This document shows, in pieces, positions 1 through 36,757 of a stretch of DNA of 64,000 nucleotides (position 1 is its first letter; each line of letters opens with the position of its first letter). The stretch covers positions 25,834,765 to 25,898,764 of the forward strand of contig NC_089281.1 of NCBI RefSeq assembly GCF_963678975.1. The letters are read 5' to 3'. Source of the DNA: Dysidea avara (lineage: Eukaryota > Porifera > Demospongiae > Dictyoceratida > Dysideidae). The notes beneath the pieces were generated by a model. That model was not told the origin of the DNA. It did no database searches and worked only from the letters and a program-made list of their open reading frames with translations. A program made the position numbers and the translations under genes.

Positions 1-41
1 ACCGTGCGCTGCTTCATTTGGGCTCTAGGCTTGCGACTGTG

Positions 42-194
42 GTGAGTGAGTGAGTGAGTGAGTGAGTGAGTGAGTGAGTGAGTGAGTGAGTGAGTGAGTG
101 AGTGAGTGAGTGAGTGAGTGAGTGAGTGAGTGAGTGAGTGAGTGAGTGAGTGAGTGAGTGAGTGAGTGAGTGAGTGAGTGAGTGAGTGAGTGAG
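42..194. repeat. (GTGA)n tetranucleotide microsatellite
   Basis: About 38 uninterrupted copies of GTGA. The flanks show no recognisable gene. Sequence from 195 to 420 is AT-rich and non-coding; 320-378 resembles, in reverse orientation, a stretch near 18720-18775, so it is probably part of a dispersed repeat. Confidence 0.95.
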
Positions 195-420
195 ACGAAA
201 TTTCGAGTTTTGACAGTTTTTTTAAATTCTATATCCGGCCGTTATAGTAAGTGTTTTCTTGTTTTTAATGCTACACTTGATGTTAGATGGACTAATATTA
301 TTCCGTAAAGGTGATTTTTGTCACGTAAAGAGTTTCTAAGCTGGTTTTTAAGGGTGGTATTTTTGGCGGCGCGTGTCACTTTTGATGCAACCCTACTTAA
401 ACAGTACTACTGTACTGTTT

Positions 421-2757
421 TATAGGAGGGTCATTCCATGTCAGATCAACAAGGAATTTAGGGTCACCTCTCGGATTTTGACGAAACTTGGTGTGGTTGT
501 AGTACCTGTGGTGCTTATCACTCATGCAAATTTTTAGCTCCATACATTCCATAGTTTCTGATTTATGACCACCAATATTTTGAATATTTCATGAAAAATT
601 GGTCCATCTCTAGTTACAAAATCAACTGCAACTTTGTACTTTGTAAATACTTTTAAACGCAATTTTCACTGATGGAAGACTGTTGATTGACCTTTCCAGT
701 GATCCCTAAATTATGGGATATCTACTTAATTATGGTTCAAACTACTTCATTGAAAACTTTAATCCTTTCTGTTTTGAAAAATGCTGTTCAATTTCTTTTG
801 TGAATAATGATTGGGTCATAGTCTATGTTTGATAAGATTTTTGTGGTGGGACCACAATGGACTCAAGAGATATAATGAATTATGTTGTGGTATGCGGTGG
901 AATTTGCAGTCTATTATTGCTGTATTGGAGTGTACACCTCAAATAACCACTCGCAACAAGGTCATGCCAAGTTTGTCTTACAGAGTGAAGGTGTCTAGGT
1001 ACATTGCAACCTGTATTAGTGACCACCTGTATTGAAAGACCATCTATAAGCTGCAGTTAAGTTATACTTCATTAATGTATAGCACCAAAGCATCAACCCT
1101 TTCTAGCAAGTCCAAAAATGGTCCTTATTAGACAGGTTGACTATAAATGAGATCATCATACACATTAATGTTGTACCATCTCTTCAGTTATACCTTATTT
1201 ATTAAGTAAAATCTTGCCGTAGTGCACTTACATACATATCCCCACTCTATACTATTCAAGTTACGTACATGGCTGCATAGGTACAACAGACCTCCTCAAA
1301 AAGGATATCTGGGTACCTTGATAGCCTCATGATCTCACTTTATAATTGTACGTACATTTTGGACCCAAGACAAGTCTGTGGTTTCTCAAAAATGAACACT
1401 TCATCAATGGTCCAGGGAATAGAAGAGTTACACTATATACAGTGGATGCATTACTTGTACCAAGATTTTTTTATATTATTAACACTTGCTTGTACCTCAA
1501 TGCATGATTTATAGTACTATAATTACTAAAATTAATTGTTTTTCAAAGTATTTTGTGTTCACGTTTTGAAGATCAGTACAGGTAAATGGTAAATATGTGG
1601 TCACCATGTTTACTTCCTACGTGAGTATGTGTATGAATTTATGACTTGATCTTCAAAGTGGTCGTGAATGTAAAGTAATGCAGTAATTAATTTCACACAT
1701 TGAGGTACAATTAATGCATGTATATGGTAAAACCCCTCCATTGCTAGGACCATAATAAAGTGCTCATATTACAGAAGCCACAGAAGTATCTTGGTCTAAA
1801 TGTACGTGCACCGCTACAGTGGGAGCACAGTGTATAAACAGGTGTCCTGGTTATCAAGGTATCCAGGTATCCCTTCTGAGGAGTTCTGTTGTATGTACCT
1901 ATGCAGCCACATATGGAACTTAAATATGGCTAAGTCCACTACAGTAGGATTCAACTTAATAAAGAAGGTACTTGTGAAGAGATGGTACAACATTTACATG
2001 ATGTTTATGGACACATGGTGGTCAGATCTGTAATTTATAGTCAATCTGTCTAATAAGGACCATTTTTGGATTTGCTAGAAAGGGTTGATATTTTGGTGCT
2101 ATACATTAAAGAAGTATAACTTAACTGCAGCACATAGATGGCCTTTCAATACAGGTGGTCATTAATACAGGTTGTAATGTACCTAGACACCTTCACTCTG
2201 TAAGACAAACTTGGCATAGCCTTGTTGTGAGTAGTTATTAGAGGTGTACACTCCAATACAGCAATAATAGACACCGCATACCACAACGTAATTCATTATA
2301 TCTCTTGAGCCCATTGTGGTCCCACCACAAAAATTTCATCAAACATAGACTATGGCCCAATCATTATTCACAAAAGAATTTGAAAAATTTCAATCAGCAT
2401 TTTTCAAAATAGAAAGGATTAAAGTTTTCAATGAAGTAGTTTTGAACCATAATTAAGTAGATATCCCATAATTTAGGGATCACTGGAAAGGTCAATCAAC
2501 AGTCTTCCATCAGTAAAAATTGTGTTTAAAAATATTTACACAGTGCAAAGTTGCAGTCAATTTTATAACTAGAGATAGACCAAATTTTCATGAAATATTC
2601 AAAATATTTGTGGTCATAAATCAGAAACTATGAAATGTATGGAGCTAAAAATTTGCATGAGTGATAAGCACCACAGGTACAACACACCAAGTTTTGTCAA
2701 AATCTGAGAGGTGACCCTAAATTCCTTGTTGATTTGACATGGAATGACCCAGGAGTA
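421..2757. repeat. 2.3-kb imperfect palindrome (giant inverted repeat)
   Basis: The left arm (about 421-1575) reappears as its reverse complement at about 1648-2757, around a spacer of roughly 70 bp. Matching blocks can be followed from end to end: GGTCATTCCATGTCA near 431 against TGACATGGAATGACC near 2740, TTGTACCATCTCTTC near 1173 against GAAGAGATGGTACAA near 1976, and TTTTGAAGATCA near 1564 against TGATCTTCAAA near 1648. Divergence is modest, with scattered substitutions and small indels. Weak similarity may extend outward to about 380 and 2780. No protein is encoded; the short open frames on both sides are mirror copies of each other. It may be a foldback transposon or an inverted duplication. 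A transcript across it would form a hairpin of about 1.1 kb. Confidence 0.9.
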
Positions 2758-3494
2758 ATTTTGCGTAGGGTTATGCAAAATTACTCCTATACATATAGGA
2801 GTAGAAGTCTAATTAGCATAATTATATCCTTTACCAATTTTTGAGTAAATCAACCAAAGCACACGTGAGTCATTACAATTTTTCTAAAGTGTGTGAGACG
2901 AAGAAGAAAAATACGAAGAAAATAAGATGAACTTTGAAGGTGTGTATCTCAGTGATGGATGGGCGGGCGGGCAGATTCACCTCAAATTTGGAATGGGAGA
3001 TGCCCTATCCCAAGGGAGTTTCCACAACAAAAATGGTTAATTTCTGTCGTGCCATTATCAAGCTACGGATGCGTGAAAATGGCATTTTCTTGGTTCCTGT
3101 AAAATACACGCTTGTCTGTCACATGCCCTCACTAGCTGTACTTGGCCGCATGACACACTATCGTGTGTCTTGATCTGTCTTTCCACACCTGCATGAGCAT
3201 AATGAAGGCTGTACAGAGCCAGTGCTAACCTTCCAGGTGGTGAGCTTTTGTGTTTACTCAGAAATACTGGTGAAATGAGTTCTTGAAGACATTGTGAATG
3301 CCTTTCACAATGGTTTACATAGTTATAAAACAACCAGAAAATGGTGTATCTAGCCTTATAGCTAGTTACCAGGGATAACAAATTCCTTTGAGGTGAAAGG
3401 GTGTGCCCTGTTCTTACATGAATGAAAATGAAGTACATTCTCAAGGCTTTCTCTAAAGAATTTGCATCAGAAAGCATGCTAGACACACTATTTA
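2758..3494. other. Intergenic stretch, no gene recognised
   Basis: A small perfect palindrome lies at about 2781-2802 (core ACTCCTATA and its complement). The block at about 2935-3240 is richer in G+C than its surroundings and contains short open frames on both strands, but none resembles a protein I recognise. It reads more like an old repeat than a gene. The missing 5' exon of SNRNP200 was looked for here and not found. Confidence 0.5.
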
Positions 3495-3907
3495 TAGAGC
3501 TGAGTGATAGTAAAACTATCATAATCACGATTTGATAGTAACTTTTATATCACAATAACAATAGTATCAAGATAGTTACTAGCAGTTATTAAAGACACTC
3601 AAACTTATGTATACAAACACAGGAATACTCCAATTATTTACACACCACACATTTGCTTTTCTAGCATTCCACTGAAAATTTTTATGTGTCAGTATTACAG
3701 TTGTTATCTTTGTTGTCCATGCTCAAGATACTGGTGTTTTACAGTTTTCTGAACTTCAACATTATCATCTTTGCTTTTGTTATCCATATTTTTGACCACG
3801 CACAAATATGGATAAGTAATCGCGATAGCACAACAGTATATTATCAAGATCATGATTGTTACTAGCTATCATGATAATCAATTAATCGCGACTATCGCTC
3901 AGCTCTA
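3495..3907. mobile_element. hAT-type MITE, TAGAGCTGAG termini
   Basis: Terminal inverted repeats of about 16 bp begin TAGAGCTGAG and end CTCAGCTCTA. The flanks are ACTATTTA and TATATTTA (6 of 8 match), consistent with a decayed 8-bp target duplication typical of hAT elements. The interior is AT-rich with repeated ATCGTGAT-like motifs and no transposase frame. It belongs with the elements at 5599 and 25083. Confidence 0.75.
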
Positions 3908-4021
3908 TATATTTATTTATTTCCCAGAATTTGTAAGTGCTGGTCACTTTGTATACCTACTACTCAACCATTTATCAGATGGTGGGTGTACATGATAACT
4001 GGTATTTATTGGATGTTACAG

Positions 4022-28637
<24,616 letters not shown>

Positions 28638-30662
28638 TACTTGCCAAACTTATAACCACATCATATTATTATATTATTTTTGTCTTGTATTTGTGATTGT
28701 GATGTAATCTAATTTACTATAAGGAAATTATTACTGTTAGGTTGAAATCTTGTTGATACATGGTTGTCTGTAGGTGGTCTGAACATTTATACAAGATTAT
28801 AAAATTACAGATTTAGTAAACTTGTACCACAGCAGAACCGCCATCAGTACCTCACACAAGGTTTGTACTGAGTGACTAAGTCTGTGTCAAATATGCCAGC
28901 ATAATAAGTGGACTAGAGTGCTAACCATGGAGCTTAATTCCATGAAAACAGATTGATACTCCTGAATAGAGCAGATAGTGGAAACCGCAGTAAAACACTC
29001 AAATAACTCCTTATATTGATACTCTCTAATAGAACAATCACTTTATAGTGAAAAACTTTAATAGAGCATTCAATTATTAAAATGTTCCAAGATAATTGTA
29101 ACAAATGTTGCTAGCATTTTGAGCATATTTCACTCAGGTCTATAGTGAATGCTATAATTATTGGTATATATACTGGGTTAGCTGTGGAATAAGATAGCAG
29201 TAATTAAGTAGCCTGCAAAAGAGCATATATATTACTTAGGAAAAGAGTCACTTAATCACATGGCTTTGACCAATATGGAAGATACTATGATCTTTGTTTC
29301 ATGATAGATCCTCCAAATAATGAAGTTGGCAACTTCCTAATTTGATTTTTCTAATGTTCTAGCAAATTAACAACCACAGTGTATGACTGTTGGCTGTAGC
29401 TATAGGATTTCCAACAACAAGGTGTTTCAGGTGATTATCACATAGACTGACCTTTAAGATGAGCTAAACAAGTGCTAATTTATTGTTGGATTGTTTGTAG
29501 ACTGTAGTATTTATGTAATTTAACATGTGTAAAATTAATAGTCTAAAAGTGGTCATGTGACCAAAATCCCATAATAGGCTAGAGTTTTCACTCAATAGGA
29601 GATGCCTCTTTTTACACAGACTGATTAAACAAACAAGTGCTAATTTAAATTCTGGGATTTTTAGGTCATGTGACCACTTTTTAGATATTTATGCTGATAT
29701 CAAATGCTACAAACAATTCAATAATACAACAAAATAAGCATCATCCAATTCTGAGCGGAAACCGTAATATTGCCACTGTAGGGGTTATATTGATGTCCTG
29801 GTAATATATGTATGCAATATGATTTGCTACTCATGATTATGAAATGAAGGATTTATAACACAAGCTTATTTCTGAGGAAGCTCTATTACATGGCTACATA
29901 CATGCAGCTGGAGATCATGTAATGAACCTCTACTGTTAATTGAGCAAGTGTGCATCCACCCTGTAGCTTAGTGATGTATAATGTGATGGCTCTAATGATA
30001 AGTATAGCTCTAATCAGAAAGTGAACATTAGTATCGATAATCCCAATGCAAAGGTTCAATTAGAGTATTTTAACATCAACTATATTAGATCTAATTGAAG
30101 TGATTTTAAAAAATATTTAACTTTTACACAGTAATTTAGCAGGGTTCTGTTATCAATTAGTAGTGAGTACTGGGTAGGCTAATCCAAACAAATCTGTGGA
30201 TTTATTTATTTATTGGAAAAATTAATTTGATGCAACATACACAGTTGTTTAGGGACTTACAGAATATATTTCAGGAAAAAATTTAATAGGTGCATGGTAA
30301 AAAATTATTAATTCTGGGGTGATTTGTTCCCACTTTCTAAAACACTGCTAGCCTTGAATAACAGATTGAGATACTCCAATAAAGCATTTACCTATACTGC
30401 AGTCACCCAATGTAAAGCGACTGCTCTATTAGAGTATTTCAATGCTACAATTTGTGTTTGGCTAGTAACTACAGTTGCAAAAGAAATATTTATGTATTTA
30501 GCTGTATTTCAGGAATCACTTCAGGAAAATAATAAAAGAATCACTGGGAAGAATAGTTGAGAAGTTTAAAAGCATATTCCACAGTTGTAACATTGTGTAT
30601 TGATCTTCATTGTTAAGCTCAGTGCAGAGGTTCACTCACTCACTCATTAAGCTATATATAAG
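28638..30662. other. Intergenic region after SNRNP200, no gene seen
   Basis: AT-rich, with only short open frames. It contains a foldback (29542) and several copies of the CTCTATTAGAG-type motif (near 29030 and 30420). Two weak direct copies of ACAAGTGCTAATTTA occur near 29470 and 29633. No protein or RNA gene is recognised. Confidence 0.6.
29542..29684. mobile_element. Small foldback / MITE
   Basis: TCTAAAAGTGGTCATGTGAC at the left and GTCATGTGACCACTTTTTAGA at the right pair over about 33 bp with a few mismatches, around a short interior. Total 143 bp. No clear target duplication. Confidence 0.7.
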
Positions 30663-31714
30663 CAGTGTTGGGCAAGTTACTTTTTAAAAGTAACTAGTTA
30701 CATATTACATATTACTTGCAACTGAACTATTTAGTTACAGTTACATATTACCCATAAAATAAAGTAACTATAATAATATTACATATTATATTACTTTGTG
30801 ACCACAGCCTTAAGCTGTCACGTGTGAAACTACCACCTTATCACGTGACATGATTGCGTTGTTGGACAATGCACAAATCTTGGTTATAAGTAAGAAGCTG
30901 GTAAATAAGCTTCATTCAGTAGGCTTCATTACTTCGTTGTGGCTAGGCATTACTCGGTGGATCACTAACGAGATTAGTAACTTTGTTAAGGTAAATGCGG
31001 ATATTTCCGGACAGCGCACAATTCCGGACACTTCGTGTATAGCACCCAAGAATGAATCAACTACAACACACTTTTCGATTTTTATAATCCCTATAAGAAT
31101 AGCTATTCACACCAGAAATTTCAAGGCAATCCGTTGTTTCGTTCCTGGGCTAGCTTGGTAAAGGTGCCAAAGTGTCCGGAATTGTGCGCTGTCCGGAAAT
31201 ACCCGCATTTACCTTACTTATAGTAATAATATTACGTAATATTAGACTCGTTACAGTAACTATATTACTTAGGTAACGCGTTACATTTGTAAGTAAAATA
31301 ACTTGAGTTATATTACCTGTTTTTATAGCGTATTTCGTTATATTACTTAGTTACCACAAAAGTAATAATATTATATTTTCCAAGGGAAGTGCTAGAAATC
31401 TTTTGTTCAAGATGGCCAGTGCCTCAATTTCTGCTTCACAGAGAATATTTTATGGTAGGAACTCTAAAGAATGGACAATCAACCCGGACTGTTTTTAATC
31501 TGTATATAATTTAAGCTGTAACTTTAGTTTTGTACTTAAATATAATTTTTTTTTTCCTTGCCATGCCCACTGCTGTCCACTGTTGGTCAGACATGTGGTC
31601 GCATGTTGTCCGAGGACACATAACACATAATATATAATTTGTTTGTAATCATGCATGTTTTCTCATCAATTATTAGTGATGGTTCTCTCTCATAACGCGT
31701 TACTCCCAACACTG
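30663..31714. mobile_element. hAT-type element, CAGTGTTGGG termini (copy 1, interrupted)
   Basis: The element starts CAGTGTTGGGCAAG and ends CTCCCAACACTG. It is flanked by TATATAAG on both sides (30655-30662 and 31715-31722), a perfect 8-bp target duplication. Much of its length matches, in reverse, the shorter copy at 50919-51444. It is interrupted by a nested MITE (30989-31214) and has about 300 bp near 31375-31690 that the other copy lacks. No transposase is encoded. Confidence 0.93.
30989..31214. mobile_element. TA-inserting MITE nested in the hAT element
   Basis: The termini AGGTAAATGCGGATATTTCC and its near-complement (GGAAATACCCGCATTTACCT) are flanked by TA (30987-30988, 31215-31216). 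The uninterrupted sister element at 50919-51444 supplies the empty site with a single TA, proving the insertion and its exact borders. It is 226 bp with no coding content, of Tc1/mariner-type behaviour. Confidence 0.93.
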
Positions 31715-31924
31715 TATATAAGTAATGTAGATACTGTACAAACTAGCCAACAATTGTGAAGGAATTTACATTGTGCTTAACTAAATAAACCTGCAATTTC
31801 TTAGAACAAAAAGTTCAGATTCAAAGTACACACAATTCCATTCACAATTACTAAACTGGCGTGCCAATTGTATACAACAATAAAATAATAAAGGTTGTGA
31901 TTATAACACACAAATTGGTGTACA

Positions 31925-34900
31925 CTAATTTTCAATTACTAATAGAGACTCTCTCAATTCTATGCACTTTGCACTGTCATAACTATGAATCTTTGTACTA
32001 TAAGTAATCACATCTTGGTGAATTTCTGTCTGCTGTTTGTGACTACTATGAAAACATTTCAATCTCCTCTTCACTGCAAGTTTCAGTCCAGGAAATCGGT
32101 TAATGAGACAGTAAAACGCACCACCAAGATACATGATGTAAGCTGCAAAATAACATATCAGTGATACCACAAGAATCTTTGGTAAAACATTGACCTCTAC
32201 AATGAGTATTATCAGAAATATTAAGAACATGTTGTCTAACAAATAATGTCGATGATTTTTATAAGGTAAAAATGCTGTCAGAGCATATAGCAATGAGATA
32301 ATGATCAGACACAAACAGTAGAGCTGGTAATCTTCTGGAACAAAAATTACCAATATGTAGAAAAGAAGTCGAATTATTAGTTGTAACCCAATCCAAAATG
32401 AATACTTTAATTTGAATGGAGCTTGAAATGCGTCCATTAGTGGTTTCAGCCTCTGCACTACTCTAAACTGATAAGCTATCTTAGGGAACAATAGAATTAC
32501 TGCTAGACTTGATAGCAACAGTAATATTATGATAGATGCTACTCCCAAGACAGCATGCCAACCATGAAAATATTTAACATTAGGATCTATCCTCCAACGA
32601 TACTCAATACCTGATGAGGTGGTAATTGGTTTCATCACCAATATAGTAAAACTACCATTTAGTAACCAGTTATATGTAAAGTAAATTAGAGTAGCAAATG
32701 ACTTGGGAATAGAGAATGAAATTCTTTTATTAAAGCAATCACATTTCTTAGCCAGTAATGTAATTATTCCCATTACTAGGAATACATATGTCGGTAGAGC
32801 AAATATTAATGCACTTGACATTAGAGTGGTCATTCCTTCATACAGGCAACCACCACGAACAACCAAACTTGAAGTAATAATGTCCGTTAAAGAGGAGGAT
32901 CTGTAGAACAAAACTTCTCTAAATACGTATATTGTACTCATATAGAAAATTTGTCCATACAGAAAGCCATCAGATACATAATAATGAAAACACACCGTTG
33001 AGCCTACAAACCAAAAGCAAAGAGCACTATTAACCACAAGCCAAACTACTAAAGTTTGAATTTCTGAACAACCATTACAGCTACAGCCAGTGAAGTCAAT
33101 AGTAGCACTACAACTATCTCGACATCCTCCACACAACAGCCCAGCACGATTGTCTGCACATTGTCCATCCAAATCCATTGAATCAACTGACCGATGCTCA
33201 GAACAGTAGTGATTTAAACATGATAATACCAAGATGTCACCATTCAACTCTCCTATCCACTTGTCAGTTGGTCTGATAAGTTTACCATTAGTATAGTCAC
33301 AGGTGACATCACTACTCAATATGTCTGGTGCACACACACAAGCGTGATATGTGTCATTATATACATAACCAAATGATGAACAGTTTGTAAACTGAACTGA
33401 TATGTTCCCTTCTGCTCCAGTATACACTGAGTAAATTCTAACAATAGTGCTGTCACTCTGTGTACCATTAATTTGAATGTTACTTGTTTGATTTGAATCT
33501 GGTTCCAGTAGACCAATTCCGTGGTCCTGTATTACAGCTGCTGAAAAGTCTTCACTGATTGAACTAGCTTGTGCACTGATCACACTAATTACATTTCTTC
33601 CAAAACTGTCAATTGCAGTAGCTTGCACAGAAACTAACTGACCAGGCATAATAGTTACATTGGAATGACTTATATTAATTTTTTCACTATAACTGGCAAC
33701 CACCATTGGCTCGGTAATGCTAGGAGAGAACTTCAGTACATCGCAGAAATTTTCTTCAATAAAATTAAAAACATGGTCTGACTTATTGAATCCCATCTGA
33801 TATAGCCATGGGCAATCTAGGCCATTACCATGAATGGCAGAACCTGATATAGCAGTGTTATTTATAAATGAGACTGAAATATTTGCACTTTCAGAGAAAC
33901 ACGTACCAGTTAGCAAACAGTATAGGTCAAATGAACCAAAGTACAAGAAACATGGAAATATGTATTCATTGAGTAGGAAAACTGCTCCTCCATTCGCAAA
34001 AGCTTGATTACTTAGAAAAGAGACATTGGTATTATCTTTCACCACAATTTTAGAAAAAGATTGTAAATAAAGAGCACCTCCCAAAAATGCATCATTCTCT
34101 TCAAATAAAACTGTACCGTGTAGAAATAAATCTGATCCTGAAAGATGGACTGCCGTGCCAATATTATGGGTTAATGATACATCAATAAAGATGGCATCAA
34201 TTATTTCTAGAAAAATTACAGAAGTCCGCAAATTTCTGTTAAAATAATTGCGTGGTACAGAATTACTGACTAAAGAGCTGTTTGAAAGAGTAACACTTAC
34301 AGATTCTCTCTGTTTGCCTGTTATAGCTAAACCAATACCAATCAATCCTTCATTACCCTCAAAGTGACACTCAGAAATATGAACATAAAAACTTGACGAA
34401 AGTTGATCTACCAATAATACAGCTCCACCAATAGATGCACTGTTATTAAGAAAACTACAATTGTGAATAGAAAGAAAATGATCTGATGGTAGTGTTTCAT
34501 TAATAAAGTTGGATTTAAAAGATTGTAGATTGCTCAACACACCAATAGCTCCCCCTTGAGTAATAGTATCTGGGATTATAAATCCCATGCCATTTTGTAA
34601 AAATCTGCAATTTTCAATAGACACATTGCTGGTTGATGCACCTCTGTATGTTTCAACACTAATGGCAGACCCAAAAAAGCCTGAATTATTTCTAAACAAT
34701 GATGAGATAATCTCAGCAATAACATTATACGTACCCTTCCTTTGAGAAAATACGATCATGATTCCTGCAGTTGAGGTGGCATTTTGATATCCCCGAGACA
34801 ATGATGGACTAGATGCTCCTTGACTGTTAGCTATGTTAGTCAAAGAACAAGATAAATTGTCAATAAACTTGTTCCCAACAATATTAACTTGTGTGTTGGG

Positions 34901-35625
34901 TGCAGAATAGTCATGACGATTGTCAGCATACAAAAGTAGTAGTGATCCACTAACAGAGGATGGGTTAAACACACAGGCTTCCTCACTTGAGACAAATGGG
35001 ACAAGACACTTACTACATTCTTCTATACTAGCAGGTCTGTTACTATGGAATGTTACATCACTAAGTGTCACTAGACCAAGAACATTTACACATACCATAC
35101 CAATCCCTTGTGTTTCTGTGATTGTAACATTTTGAAGAGTGAGGTTGGTAGATCCTATCACAAATAATCCAACTCTTATTCTTGCTCGAAACTGATATGA
35201 AGTAATGATTATATTTTGAACAATATCATTGATGTTAGCTAACTCATCACCAGTCACTCCACACTTCCGGATGGTGATGTTATTTAGAGTGAGACCCGTG
35301 ATGTTGACAAACACTAGCCCCACCCCTTCGGCACACGTGATTTCTGCTGGTCCATTAAAAGTGACGTTAATCAAATTTGCAATGTGACGAACTTTCGTCA
35401 CGTAGTGTAACACTGACTGGTTTAAGTGTATAACTGAATGAGAAGAAATGTTACTCAATTCTTTGTCCAGTATGGAAGTGTCATTTGCAGTGCAAAAGTT
35501 GCTGGCAACGATTATTACACCGATTGCAAACGCTATATCCCCGGCTATATCCCTCCTAAAGGATTGAACTCGATATAATATAGGTGTATTAACCCATATA
35601 GTTACCTGTTGATCACAAAGGTCAT
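31925..35625 (-). CDS. Beta-helix multi-span membrane protein, paralog A (two exons)
   Basis: Exon 1 is 35606-35625 and exon 2 is 31925-35555, with a 50-bp GT-AG intron. The product is 1216 residues. The long open frame that reaches 35653 merely reads through this intron from a TTG; splicing instead gives MTFVINRRDIAG and a clean hydrophobic signal peptide (about 1-29) that matches the paralog. Residues about 40-560 are Asn/Ser-rich repeats of the parallel beta-helix type (NVSIENCRFLQNG, FLSIHNCSFLNNSASIGGA, INISHSNVT) with many N-glycosylation sites. A Cys-rich knot (CADNRAGLLCGGC) follows, then about eight membrane spans and the motif PLMDAFQAPFKLKYSFWIGL typical of this eukaryotic family. 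The tail ends CIELRESLLVIEN. The function is unknown; the layout suggests a surface receptor or adhesion protein. Confidence 0.85.
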
Positions 35626-35668
35626 CGTTTTCAATGAAGGTAACCCAAGACAATGTCTCAAAGTTCTA

Positions 35669-35734
35669 GCAATGCGTGGGGGATTCCAACTCCGCCCCGG
35701 GCGTCACGTGATTGCGTCATAAACGTGCTGCGCT
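35669..35734 (-). promoter_or_regulatory. Proximal promoter block shared by the beta-helix paralogs (copy A)
   Basis: About 45-110 bp upstream of the start, the sequence read in gene orientation (GCGCAGCACGT, then CAATCACGTGACGC, then TCCCCCAC) is largely conserved at 46431-46487 upstream of paralog B. It includes an E-box (TCACGTGA) and an ATF/CRE-like TGACGCAA. Flanking sequence diverges completely, which suggests retained regulatory sites. Confidence 0.6.
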
Positions 35735-35886
35735 GTCAATTTTTTGGATAGCTAACTGATACAAATTTAATAAATCTTGACACACATAGAGACAAAGAGG
35801 AGTCAGTTTGGTCAATGTATAGGAACACAAACTGAGTAGCCAGCAAGACAAGTAACTTAACCGCATGTGATGTAGACACAAGCTGC

Positions 35887-36247
35887 CATAGGCGGCGGAA
35901 AGGGGGGGGGGGGAGCTAGGGGGCTAAAGTCCCCCCCTCGGCCTGCTGAGGCCCCCCTCAGAATGATATCACACCGAAATTATCTTTCTTGGAGTGGGGC
36001 TGAAAACCGTGATAAAGATCGAGATACTCTAATAGAGCAGTCACTATAATAAAGTAGTCAGTGTGTAGCGAGCTATGTAAGGATTTTTATGTAGTTTATC
36101 AGCTAGAAATGGTAGCTGGTGAAGTGTAAAGCTCTTGTCAGTTGGTTGTGACCTTTTTTTTTTTTTTTTGGTCTCACCTTACCAAACTATAGAAATAAGT
36201 CTGGGTCAGCCCAGCCCCCCTCATATCAACTACTTCCTCCGCCGCTG
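35887..36247. mobile_element. hAT-type MITE with perfect 8-bp duplication, GGCGGCGG termini
   Basis: The left end is CATAGGCGGCGGAAAGGG and the right end CCTCCGCCGCTG. The flanks CAAGCTGC at 35879-35886 and 36248-36255 are identical. The interior contains a G-run and its C-rich partner, plus GATACTCTAATAGAGCAGTC, a copy of the dispersed CTCTATTAGAG motif. No coding content. Confidence 0.85.
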
Positions 36248-36403
36248 CAAGCTGCACACAATCACAAAGCACATGCAGTGCAGTGCAGTGCGTACACACC
36301 CACCCACACAGGGTTTTACTCTTTTCACCACCTTTCATAACCCTTACGTAATATTAAGCTCAAAAGCATCCAGACTTCCTACTGTAGTTGTTGCTCTCTC
36401 TCT

Positions 36404-36547
36404 TCGACTTTAGGGCACGCATCTAGTAGTTGCCGCGAGTAGTCGACTTTAGGGGATGCGTCCAGTAGTTGCCGCGAGTAGTCGACTTTAGGGGAAGCGT
36501 CCAGTAGTTGCCACGAGTAGTAGACTTTAGGGGAAGCGTCTAGTAGT
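36404..36547. repeat. 39-bp tandem repeat, ~3.7 copies, followed by TTAGGG units
   Basis: Units start at 36404, 36443, 36482 and 36521, each reading TCGACTTTAGGG then GCGTC.AGTAGTTGCC.CGAGTAG with a few changes. Just after, about 36550-36568 holds two to three GTTAGGG units, the animal telomere motif, too short to be a telomere. The flanks (36309-36350 and 36808-36840) form an inverted repeat around CTCTTTTCACC, so the whole block may lie in a larger composite element. Confidence 0.85.
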
Positions 36548-36683
36548 GTTAGCGTTAGGGTTAGGGTTAGAATTCAGCTTTGGTTTCTTCTTCACCTTTA
36601 TAGGGTTAGGTTCTTCTTACTATATACAGCTTATTTCGTTAGTCACATTTATAAGATACAAAAGGAGGGAATCAAAGGAGCTA

Positions 36684-36757
36684 GCAGCGGTAGCATAATC
36701 GGTAGCACACTGGACCATCACACTGGGATCCTGGGTTCGATCCCTCTTCAATACTGC
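36684..36757 (+). repeat. tRNA-like sequence (tRNA-derived SINE head or tRNA pseudogene)
   Basis: TAGCATAATCGGTAGCAC resembles a pol III A box and GGGTTCGATCCC is a good B box, spaced about 30 bp apart as in a tRNA. A possible T-CAC anticodon loop would be valine-like. The anticodon and acceptor stems pair poorly, so a working tRNA is unlikely. An A/G- and microsatellite-rich tail follows (36840-36930). Confidence 0.5.

Noticed and set aside
2934..3528. Open frames of 79 and 156 codons on opposite strands
   Set aside because: No recognisable protein, no splice context, and no match to the missing SNRNP200 exon.
35556..35653. Upstream extension of the 1242-codon frame beginning at 35653
   Set aside because: It starts at a TTG and reads through a 50-bp GT-AG intron; the paralog shows the conserved 20-nt first exon instead.
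36550..36568. Telomere (TTAGGG) repeats
   Set aside because: Only two to three units and internal to the sequence; not a chromosome end.
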